In this document: positions 1 through 8,037 of the stretch, in pieces
Numbering within the stretch: the first letter of the stretch is position 1
How the letters are laid out: each line of letters begins with the position of its first letter
From: Cytophagaceae bacterium
GTDB lineage: Bacteria; Bacteroidota; Bacteroidia; Cytophagales; Spirosomataceae
Length of the DNA stretch: 64,000 bases
Assembly: GCA_016722655.1 (NCBI GenBank)
Contig: JADKIR010000005.1
Coordinates: 1,302,001 to 1,366,000, forward strand
Reading direction: 5' to 3'
Made by a program: the position numbers and the translations under genes
The notes under the pieces: model-generated
What the model was told of the DNA's origin: nothing
What the model saw: only the letters and a program-made list of their open reading frames with translations
The model's database searches: none

Positions 1-811
1 TCAAAATGTCGATTTTTTTATCTTTGTAGAGGCCACCAATTGCCTTTTTGAAGCTCTTTTTACTCATTTCCAATATCTCCATTACTTCTATTGGATCAGA
101 CTTATCGGATAGGTGCAAAATTCCATTGTTTTGCTTTAGCTTATCCAGAATTTGTTGGGCTGCGGGTTCAATGTATTTCCTGAAGCCAATGGGTTGAAGT
201 GACACGTCAATTTTGCCATCTTCTCTGATATTTTTAATAAATCCTTTCAAATTATCTCCCCAGGCGATTCTCCGGAAAGTTTCGTTTTCAAACACCAGAC
301 CTTTGTAGAGATTGTTTATCACCACATTGTGTCCCAAATCGGTTTTTTCAAATACCATCAAATCAACCTCCTGCCCTATTTCCAGGTTTTCTATCTGATC
401 ATTTTTAAAAAATTTATTGACTTTTGCCGAAGCCACCAGACGGTCGGTTTGGGTATCGAGATAAAGGTAAACAGGCACCCATTGTCCGGTTTGTAATTTA
501 TGATTTTGCTCTTTAAAGGGCACAAAAAGGTCTTTTTCCAGTCCCCAATCCAAAAAGGCACCGATACCAGTCACGGCCACCACTTCGAGCACAGCAAATT
601 CATTGAGAAGTAGCAGCGGCTTAAGATTGGTCGCTATCAGGCGGTCTTCAGAATCGCGGTAGATAAAGACATCGATATCTTCACCAATCACAGCGTTCTC
701 AGGGATGTATTTGTGTGGCAACAGTACGTCGTTGCCTTCATCGTCGCCCAGATACATACCTACGCCCGTTCCGCGAAGGATTTTTAAGGTATTATATTCT
801 CCTACTTTCAT
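1..811 (-). CDS. CvfB-like S1 RNA-binding protein (3' end cut by the window)
   Basis: The reading frame opens at ATG 811 and runs off the window start without a stop; about 270 residues are visible, so only a few C-terminal residues should be missing. It begins MKVGEYNTLKILRGTGVG and contains successive S1/OB-type beta-barrel segments, for example around GIGAFLDWGLEKDLFVPF near residue 90 and GFIKNIREDGKIDVSL near residue 200. It closes with a winged-helix-like segment (ILEMSKKSFKKAIGGLYK), which is the CvfB architecture. CvfB proteins bind RNA and in Firmicutes influence virulence-factor expression; the role in Bacteroidota is not established. The assignment to the family is firm and the function is inferred. 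It is transcribed away from the hairpin-rich gap at 812-1359. Confidence 0.85.
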   Translation of the reverse strand, partial: MKVGEYNTLKILRGTGVGMYLGDDEGNDVLLPHKYIPENAVIGEDIDVFIYRDSEDRLIATNLKPLLLLNEFAVLEVVAVTGIGAFLDWGLEKDLFVPFKEQNHKLQTGQWVPVYLYLDTQTDRLVASAKVNKFFKNDQIENLEIGQEVDLMVFEKTDLGHNVVINNLYKGLVFENETFRRIAWGDNLKGFIKNIREDGKIDVSLQPIGFRKYIEPAAQQILDKLKQNNGILHLSDKSDPIEVMEILEMSKKSFKKAIGGLYKDKKIDIL

Positions 812-1359
812 AATTAAGGCCTACTGAAAAACAGGTAAATTTTTGATTTATAAATGTTTTAAAATTAACTTTTTAATTTAACAAAATTTTACTTTAAAAC
901 GGTTAACGATATTTATACTAAAAATTAGATGTTTAATCTACTTTTAAATGGCATTTAGAGTAAAATAGAAAAAAAGCTGTATTCCATTCTTTGTGTCGGC
1001 TGCCGCCTGGGCCTTCATTTTTTTTCAAAAAAAAACGAAGCAAAAAAAACTGCCCGGCAGCGGCCGACCGCCTGCAAACTCACACACTCAAAATTCTCAA
1101 AATCATTTATTTACAAATTTCACTTTTCTCCTTTTGAGAATTTTGATTGTGTTCAGACAGTGCAGGCTGTTATAAGGTCACATTTGATTTATTTCATTCT
1201 TTTGACAGTTATAAAATTTAGCATTTATACACAAACCCTTGATATTTTTTTTTAGAAAGCCTTAACCAGACATAATTACCTATAAAATTAGGCATTTTGA
1301 AAGACAAAAAATAAGGATTTTGCTTATTTGGCGAAATAAGAAAGGAAAAAGGAGGATAT
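812..1359. other. Intergenic region, 548 bases, no convincing gene
   Basis: This gap lies upstream of the S1 protein gene and beyond the 3' end of the TauE/SafE gene. It is mostly A+T-rich but holds an abruptly G+C-rich patch at about 995-1070 followed by long inverted repeats, listed separately. The only open frame (993-1175, 60 codons) is low-complexity, has no recognisable domain and overlaps the hairpins, so I do not call it a gene. Confidence 0.6.
995..1167. repeat. Two adjacent long inverted repeats (possible small mobile-element remnant)
   Basis: The first stem pairs 995-1007 (GTCGGCTGCCGCC) with 1056-1068 (GGCAGCGGCCGAC), with two mismatches. The second pairs 1084-1102 with about 1132-1150; the core TCAAAATTCTCAAAA is perfectly complementary over 15 bases, and the arms extend outward to GCCTGCA (1070-1076) and TGCAGGC (1161-1167). 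The sharp G+C-rich block in an A+T-rich gap, with oligo-T and oligo-A tracts between the arms, suggests a MITE-like insertion or a structured RNA. Which of these it is cannot be decided from one copy. Confidence 0.5.
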
Positions 1360-2097
1360 TCAGGAAACCAAAAGCAATACTGAACCTCCTAAAGTGAGCC
1401 CCATCACGAGTTTCCGAAATAAACTTTCATTGATGATGCCCACGATTTTTTTCCCTATAAAAAAACCGGCAATTAGAAATGGAATCAGATACAAATCAAC
1501 TGTGAAGGTTTGAAAATTAATATTTTTCCAGACAAAAATCTGAAAGGGTAATTTGAATAAATTTATCACTAAAAACAACCAGGCTGCTGTCCCAATGAAC
1601 TCATTTTTGGGAAGTCCGGTTGCCAGAAAATAAATATTGGAGAATGCCCCGGCAAGGTTGCCAATCATGGTGGTAAAACCCGAAATCAAACCCATGGAAT
1701 TGGAAAAAATGCGGTTATGAGGAAATTGGGCCTTTTTGTTCATCTCCATCCAAAGTAATATTATGATAGTCAACAACACAATCACGGTCATGATTTTCTT
1801 AAAAAGTTGGTCATCAATGATTTGCCCAAGCCAAACTCCAAGTAAAATACCTGTAATGACACTGGGCAAAAGCTTCCAGAAATATTCCATTTTAATGTGC
1901 CGTTTGTAATACCAAACTGCGAAAACATCGGCGACACAAAGCAATGGCAAAACGACCCCTGTGGATGTTTTTCCACCAAAAACCAACGCCATGATGGTTA
2001 CATTGAGCATATCTATCCCCTTAATCCCGGCTTTTGACATTCCGATGATGGCAGCTCCAAGACCCAAAATTGCCCATTGGTATATTTCAAAATTCAT
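1360..2097 (-). CDS. TauE/SafE (DUF81) family membrane transporter
   Basis: This 245-residue, highly hydrophobic protein has about eight predicted membrane segments arranged as two repeats. The N-terminal repeat carries GLGAAIIGMSKAGIKGID and the second half GLISGFTTMIGNLAGAF, the paired glycine-rich motifs of the TauE/SafE family. Members export small anions such as sulfite or sulfoacetate, or take up sulfur-containing compounds, across the inner membrane; the substrate cannot be read from the sequence. Length is normal for the family. It lies just downstream of hppA on the same strand, but the hairpin at 2112-2150 separates them, so co-transcription would need read-through. The start is ATG 2097. 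Confidence 0.88.
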   Translation of the reverse strand: MNFEIYQWAILGLGAAIIGMSKAGIKGIDMLNVTIMALVFGGKTSTGVVLPLLCVADVFAVWYYKRHIKMEYFWKLLPSVITGILLGVWLGQIIDDQLFKKIMTVIVLLTIIILLWMEMNKKAQFPHNRIFSNSMGLISGFTTMIGNLAGAFSNIYFLATGLPKNEFIGTAAWLFLVINLFKLPFQIFVWKNINFQTFTVDLYLIPFLIAGFFIGKKIVGIINESLFRKLVMGLTLGGSVLLLVS

Positions 2098-2111
2098 ATT
2101 TTTGTAAAAAT

Positions 2112-2150
2112 AAAAAAGTCGCCAAAGTTAAAACCCCTGACGACTTTTTT
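2112..2150 (-). terminator. Terminator hairpin after hppA
   Basis: AAAAAAGTCG at 2112-2121 pairs with CGACTTTTTT at 2141-2150. Read on the minus strand it gives a stem followed by a U-run just past the hppA stop codon. The A/T-flanked stem is symmetrical and could also act on the plus strand. Confidence 0.75.
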
Positions 2151-2167
2151 TTATAAAAACGATAGTC

Positions 2168-4809
2168 TTATTTTTTTCTAACCGAGACCGCTATCCTGCG
2201 ATTCTGGCTTCTTCCTTCTTCTTTTTCGTTAGAAGCTACCGGATGTTTATCACCATAACCTTCAGACTCCAATCTGTCAGCCGAAATTCCTAAAGCTACC
2301 AATTGCTCCATAACAGAAACGGCTCTTTTGGATGATAAATCAAGGTTATTGGCATAGTTACCTGTATTATCGGTATATCCGCCAATTTTTAAAGCCACTG
2401 CCGGAAATGCTTTCATGATTTCAGCAATATTTTTTACCTCCTTGATAGAAGTAGAATCCAAATCCGAACTTTCAGAAACAAAGTTTAAGTTTTTGAAATC
2501 AAACCAGTTGTCTTTACCGGCAACTTGCTTTTCATCTTCAATAAATTTGATTAGTTTATCTTCAATACCGCCTTTTTCGAAAGAAAGATTTACCCCAGTC
2601 GAAAGTGCTTTTGAGATTGGGGCTACAATTTCTACAGGCTCATCAGAAGTTTCGATTACTACCGGAGCTTTTACCACTGCTATGTATGGAGCAATAACCA
2701 AGGATACGATCGACATCAACTTGATCAAAATGTTCATGGCAGGACCTGAAGTATCTTTGAAAGGGTCACCCACAGTATCACCGGTTACAGCTGATTTGTG
2801 AGGATCAGAGCCTTTTTTATGATGCTCTCCATCAATCATTACACCTTTTTCGAAAGATTTTTTAGCGTTATCCCAGGCACCACCAGAGTTAGATTGGAAG
2901 ATTCCCATCAAAACACCAGATACCGTAACACCTGCCAACACACCCCCCAAAATCTCAGCTGAGCTGGAATCAGGAAATACACCTTTAAATCCAAAACCAA
3001 TTATTACCGGAACAGCGATTGCGATACCACCTGGTAAAATCATTTGCTTCAAAGATGCTTTTGTCGAAATCTCAACACATTTTTCGTATTCTGGTTCAGC
3101 TTTGTATTCCATTATACCCGGAATCTCTCTGAACTGGCGACGAACTTCCGTCACCATTTCCATGGCAGCTTTACCAACGGCTGAAATTGCCAATGCTGAG
3201 AAAATGAAAGGAATCATTCCTCCCACAAATAAACCTGCCAAAACTGGTGCTTTATAAATATCGATTTGACTGATACCAGCAATACCCACAAAAGCAGCAA
3301 ACAAAGCCAGTGAAGTCAAGGCAGCAGAGGCAATCGCAAAACCTTTACCTGTGGCAGCGGTAGTGTTACCTACTGCGTCAAGGTTGTCTGTTCTTTCACG
3401 AACATCTGCATGCAAGTGAGACATTTCGGCAATACCACCTGCATTATCTGCGATAGGTCCAAAAGCATCAATAGCCAACTGCATAGCTGTAGTGGCCATC
3501 ATACCGGCAGCTGCTACTGATACACCATATAATCCCGCAAAACCGTAAGAAATAATTATACCGGCTGCCAAAACTAATATTGGTAATACGGTAGATTCCA
3601 TACCTACAGCCAAACCACCAATGATGTTGGTAGCATGACCTGTTCCAGATTTTTGAACGATAGATTTTACTGGTCTTCTGGTCATTGAAGTATAATGCTC
3701 AGTGATGAAAGATATCAAAGTACCTACAACCAGACCGGTGACAATGGCATAAAACACATCCATTGCAGTAAACTCAAATCCTCTAAGATTTAAAGAGGCA
3801 GGCAAAATATAAGGCACAAGGAAATAACAAACTATCAATGTGATAATGATTGACATCCAGTTTCCGATATTCAGGGCAGTTTGAACTGAGTCGGTTTCTT
3901 TCCTTACTCTTACAAAGAAGGTACTGATAATTGATGCTAAAAGTCCCACACCCGCAATCAACATCGGAAGCAAAACAGGAGAATAACCACCGTAGTTGTC
4001 ACCCACATTGATTTCTTGTCCTAAAACCATAGTAGCCAATATGGTAGCAACATAAGAACCAAAAAGGTCGGCACCCATACCAGCTACGTCACCTACGTTA
4101 TCACCCACATTGTCGGCAATGGTCGCAGGATTACGAACATCGTCTTCCGGAATACCGGCTTCAACTTTACCCACAAGGTCGGCACCTACGTCGGCAGCTT
4201 TGGTATAAATACCTCCACCTACACGGGCGAAAAGGGCAATAGATTCAGCTCCTAATGAAAAACCGGCCAAAACTTCAATGGCAGTTTTCATCCCTACTGA
4301 AGTCAGTCCTTCGCCTTGTGCAAAAACATTATAAAATATGATAAACAAACCACCTAAACCTAAAATTGCAAGACCGGCAACTCCCATTCCCATAACTGAA
4401 CCTCCGGTAAATGAAACATTCAATGCTTTTGCAAGCGATGTTTTTGCAGCCTGAGCAGTCCTTACATTTGCTTTGGTGGCTACCCTCATACCAATGTATC
4501 CTGCCACCGCTGAAAAAATCGCACCTATCAAAAATGCTACAGCAATAACCCATGACGAGTGAATCGGATTTTCGGGAGTACCTTTCTGCATACCTAACCA
4601 AGCCAATACAATGGCAGTGGGAATGGCAACATAGGAAAGTATCAACCATTCAGCTTTTAAAAATGCTATTGCTCCATCGGCAATATAACCGGCGAGCTTC
4701 TGCATGGTGGCATCACCCGGGTCCTGACGCGACACCCAGTTGAATTTGATGAAAGTGTAAATCAAGCCTATCAGACCAAAATTGGTACTAAATAAACAAT
4801 TGAATTCAT
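2168..4809 (-). CDS. hppA: Membrane-bound ion-pumping pyrophosphatase with C-terminal OmpA domain; apparent frameshift near the start
   Basis: It hydrolyses cytoplasmic pyrophosphate and pumps H+ or Na+ across the inner membrane. The family's DNVGDNVGDVAGMGADLFGS segment and GGIYTKAADVGADLVGK are present. GNTTAATGKG carries Ala where K+-independent enzymes have Lys, so K+ dependence is expected. After the pump (about 720 residues) comes an OmpA-type peptidoglycan-binding domain (GGYTDNTGN, LSSKRAVSVMEQL, GRSQNRRIAV). The open frame (865 codons) starts only at TTG 4765. Upstream, ATG 4809 reads MNSIVYLVPIL and then hits a stop; adding one T to the T4 run (plus-strand A-run 4778-4781) would join it to FGLIGLIYTF, restoring the usual N-terminus. 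The -7 box at 4851-4859 supports ATG 4809. The family is certain; the ion pumped is not known. Confidence 0.93.
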
Positions 4810-4850
4810 AAAAAATGGTTTTAAGTTTTTGTACTAAAATTAAAAATCCC

Positions 4851-4859
4851 GCAAATTTA
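4851..4859 (-). promoter_or_regulatory. Bacteroidota-type -7 box for hppA
   Basis: The minus strand reads TAAATTTGC, a full match to the Bacteroidota -7 consensus TAnnTTTG. A TTG lies about 14 bases further upstream, which is short for a -33 element. The predicted leader to ATG 4809 is about 35-40 bases. Confidence 0.5.
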
Positions 4860-5023
4860 CGTTTTCAGCGAGACAATAAAAAGGTAAAATTCAATTATAT
4901 ATAAAAAAAATAGTATTAGTCTGGAAAATAGTGTAGAAAAATTCTGATATTCTATGAAAATCAGATTAAAATTTTCTTTTTGAAAAAATACCTGCGATCC
5001 ATATTTTTCAAAATTTATTATAA

Positions 5024-5067
5024 AAAGCCTGAAGTAATAACTTAGAATATATAACTAAGCCGGCAGG
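5024..5067 (-). terminator. Weak possible terminator after the subtilase gene
   Basis: On the minus strand, nested complementary segments (CAGG with CCTG outside, CTTAG with CTAAG inside) are followed by CTTTTTATAA. The stem is interrupted, so the call is tentative. Confidence 0.3.
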
Positions 5068-5175
5068 TTTGTATTTTTTTGTAAATATTCATATTTTTCA
5101 AAAAATCTGATTACCAGTATTTTATATGTCTTTTATAAAATATATTTGGATCTTATGGTAATAGAAAATTAAAAC

Positions 5176-8019
5176 TCAATTGCTGCAGCCTTCTATGCTG
5201 GCCTTGAAAACATTTCCTTTTTCTACCGAAAATCCTGGCTCAAGTATAATGTTTTGGTCTGCAGAGTAATTAATTCTGGATGAAGGATGGATTACATGAT
5301 CTGAAGAAATTTTGTTTCCATGAAAATCCTGAGTGGTATTTATGAGAAGATTTCCGGAATAATTAGCTTCGGAATTTTGATTTATAAAACTAAAAAATTG
5401 AGGGCCTTGTGGTGGACAGCTAAAATTCTCAACACAATTGGCTGATAGTTGATAATCGGCATTTAAATTTTGAATTAAAACCCCTGCATTGGTGGTACCA
5501 TCGCTCCAATGGATTTGTCCCTCACATCCGGCTGCAATCACCACAAAATTTGATGGCCCACAAATAGTTACCGGGCTTTGAAGAGGTGTTTTGTTTGAAA
5601 TTTGATAGGAAAATGGATTATTGTAGGCATTTATTCCGTTTACAAAATAAATGTTTTGAGAATTATTCGAAAAATGAATTTGGCTTGCTGAAACTATTTC
5701 CATTACCTGCGGCTCAGTAAGAATTACGTCTGTAAACTTAAACGCTAAAACTTCCGGTTTGCTTTTTACCCAAATTTCGTTTTTTACCCTTACAGAAGGG
5801 CACAAACCTGTACATTGATTTTGCGAGTAAAAATCATGAACACCTGTGTTCAAATTCTCTAAAATCAGTTGTCCGTTATTTCCGATAATATTTCCATTAG
5901 TTTGATTGTCCCACCAGGTCAATTGTGAAGCCGACTGGGCCGCATTGGTATATAATTTTATACTAAAACCTGAAACACATAATGGATCAAGAAGTGAATT
6001 GTCAACCGGTAATAATTTCCATGTGCCGTTGGGTATTTCGCCAGCCAAAGTTGAAAAAGAACTCACTGGCCCAAAAACTCCGGTAACCGGATTACTATTT
6101 GAGACTACCACTGGTTTATTGTTTTTAAAGGTAGTGGTAACCTGGCCTGCCGAAACCGTTCCGCGGGCGTAAGTTCCGGCTGAAATCAAAGTATATTTCT
6201 GGCCTGATGGTGAAACTAATTCAAAACCAATTTCTTCGTTAAATGGAATTCCTCCTCCATCTGCATTTCCACATGATAGGTTTCCTCCTCCATCTTTTTT
6301 GTGCCAGGTAATGCTGACTTCTACCGAATCAATCAATCCTGCAACACCTTCCAGAGCAATTTCCGGGTCATTTCCACTTTTCTCGAAACCATCATACCCA
6401 ACCACCGGTCCGGCGTAATTTCCCTGAAAGAAATCCGGAAAATTACAATTTGGGGGATCGATATTCAGAGTATCTTTTCCTGAACAAAATTGTGACTCAA
6501 GATATAATTTTCCGGGAGAATTACTAATTATCTTATTGTAAACCAAAGGTTTTGAGTCTATACTTTTTATACAGAAACCTTTGGAAACTTTCGCAGTAAA
6601 AACACCTTCTGAACTGGAAACTAGGGAATTGGAACTCCCAATTAAATTTCCTGTGGCATTAAACCATTCATAGCTTCCTCCGGGAACATTAGGCACTGAA
6701 AGATTTACCGTATCGCCAACACAAAAATATCGTGAAGGGGTAATTCCAACTGAAAAATCAACCAGATTCTCAGTTTTACAGGCCACCGCACTCAATAAGT
6801 TGATTCTACCGGCACCTAATTGACCAGTAAAAGAAGGATTAAGATGGTCGATTTTATCTGAAGTGGTTTTAATCAGATTTTCTAGTTCTTCTAAAGTTAA
6901 GGCCGGAAAACAAGACCATAAAAATCCTAAACAAGATGAAACCAGAGGAGTAGCCATAGAAGTGCCACTATATGAACCATATGTATCAAAAGGCAAAGTG
7001 CTCAATATTGACCTGCCCGGAGCGGAAATATCAACTGTCTGTCCATAGCTTGAAAATGAGCTTCTGACGTCAGTTGCATCGAGGCTTGCCACCGAAATCA
7101 CATGATTGTAAGAAGCGGGATATTGCAATTCGGCAGAATTTTCATTTCCTGCAGCCGCCACTATCATTACTCCATTTTGATAAGCATAATCAATTACCTC
7201 TTGTTCGGTACTCGAATACCCCGGCCCGCCCCAGGATAAACTGATAATCTTTGCCCCATGATCCACAGACCATTGGATTCCTTCAAAGCCGTAATAGATG
7301 CCATTGGGATTACCTCCGTCAGGTGTTGCCTTAACTGGCAATATTTTTACCCGGTTATTGGCCGACCCAGCAATTCCTAAATTATTATTGGTTACTGCCG
7401 ACACAATTCCCGCCACATGTGTTCCATGACTAAAAGTGGCATTTGGAGGATTTGGGTCAAAGTCTGTCTCTGAAGACATATCTTTCCCGGGTAACATATT
7501 GGCTGAAAGATCAACATGATTGGTTTGAACTGCATTATCAACCACAGCAACAATAACATCTACACCACCAGGGTTTACATCCCATGCTTCTGCAGCTTTT
7601 ATTTTCTGAATTGACCACTGATTGGCGTAATCGGTATCATTAGGTACAGCAATTATTTTGCGAAAAGGCACTTTCTCCACATACTGATAATATCCATCAG
7701 CCTTCATCTGCTCTATGATTTTGTCCAAATCGTCGTTTTGTGTGAGTTTTAGCCTGAGAATGTTTTTTAATTCATTATTTTTGACTTCCGGAAAGGCTTT
7801 TGAAATTTTTTCAATAATTTTTCCATTAGATAGAATACGGGATTCCAAAAAAGGCAGTTGTTGTTTTAATTCAGCAGATTTTGTTACGTTCTTTATTTTG
7901 GTACCGTATTGAGTTTTGAGTTTAACAAATATTTCACCTTCGAAATACTGCTGTCCGAAGGTGCTTATAGAAATAAAAAAAAGAAAAAGAAACCTTAAAA
8001 TACCTTTCATTCCTAACAT
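5176..8019 (-). CDS. Secreted subtilisin-like (S8) serine protease with C-terminal adhesion-type domains
   Basis: This 947-residue extracellular protease starts with a signal peptide (LRFLFLFFISISTFGQ). A prodomain-like region reaches about residue 125. The S8 catalytic triad is visible: Asp161 (AVVDNAV), His198 (FSHGTHVAGI) and Ser354 (SGTSMATP), with oxyanion Asn292 (AAAGNEN). Residues about 520-690 resemble a proprotein-convertase P-domain (jelly roll; EIGFELVSPSGQKYTL, PNGTWKLLPVD). The end (NIILEPGFSVEKGNVF) matches the short glycine-rich '3-coathanger stack' motif common in Bacteroidota surface proteins. I do not see a classical T9SS type A tail. The second in-frame ATG at 8010 places the signal peptide better and fits the promoter box at 8029-8037. 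It diverges from the PIG-L gene with almost no gap. Substrate unknown. Confidence 0.92.
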   Translation of the reverse strand: MLGMKGILRFLFLFFISISTFGQQYFEGEIFVKLKTQYGTKIKNVTKSAELKQQLPFLESRILSNGKIIEKISKAFPEVKNNELKNILRLKLTQNDDLDKIIEQMKADGYYQYVEKVPFRKIIAVPNDTDYANQWSIQKIKAAEAWDVNPGGVDVIVAVVDNAVQTNHVDLSANMLPGKDMSSETDFDPNPPNATFSHGTHVAGIVSAVTNNNLGIAGSANNRVKILPVKATPDGGNPNGIYYGFEGIQWSVDHGAKIISLSWGGPGYSSTEQEVIDYAYQNGVMIVAAAGNENSAELQYPASYNHVISVASLDATDVRSSFSSYGQTVDISAPGRSILSTLPFDTYGSYSGTSMATPLVSSCLGFLWSCFPALTLEELENLIKTTSDKIDHLNPSFTGQLGAGRINLLSAVACKTENLVDFSVGITPSRYFCVGDTVNLSVPNVPGGSYEWFNATGNLIGSSNSLVSSSEGVFTAKVSKGFCIKSIDSKPLVYNKIISNSPGKLYLESQFCSGKDTLNIDPPNCNFPDFFQGNYAGPVVGYDGFEKSGNDPEIALEGVAGLIDSVEVSITWHKKDGGGNLSCGNADGGGIPFNEEIGFELVSPSGQKYTLISAGTYARGTVSAGQVTTTFKNNKPVVVSNSNPVTGVFGPVSSFSTLAGEIPNGTWKLLPVDNSLLDPLCVSGFSIKLYTNAAQSASQLTWWDNQTNGNIIGNNGQLILENLNTGVHDFYSQNQCTGLCPSVRVKNEIWVKSKPEVLAFKFTDVILTEPQVMEIVSASQIHFSNNSQNIYFVNGINAYNNPFSYQISNKTPLQSPVTICGPSNFVVIAAGCEGQIHWSDGTTNAGVLIQNLNADYQLSANCVENFSCPPQGPQFFSFINQNSEANYSGNLLINTTQDFHGNKISSDHVIHPSSRINYSADQNIILEPGFSVEKGNVFKASIEGCSN

Positions 8020-8028
8020 TTGGCAATC

Positions 8029-8037
8029 GCAAATCTA
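8029..8037 (-). promoter_or_regulatory. -7 box for the subtilase gene, overlapping the start of the PIG-L gene
   Basis: The minus strand reads TAGATTTGC, matching TAnnTTTG. It would start transcription only a few bases before ATG 8019, so ATG 8010 is the more natural start. The opposite strand has TAACATTTG at 8014-8022, a near match for the divergent gene. Confidence 0.45.

Larger units (their letters stand above)
4810..5175. other. Intergenic region upstream of hppA
   Basis: These 366 A+T-rich bases lie between the hppA start and the 3' end of the subtilase gene. They contain a good minus-strand -7 box at 4851-4859 and a weak compound hairpin at about 5024-5067. No open frame or RNA gene was recognised. 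Confidence 0.5.

Noticed and set aside
993..1175. 60-codon open frame with Lys/Gln-rich sequence
   Set aside because: It covers the two inverted repeats and oligo-A tracts. No domain is seen.
2415..2801. 128-codon plus-strand open frame inside hppA
   Set aside because: It is antisense to the pyrophosphatase coding frame and has no independent features.
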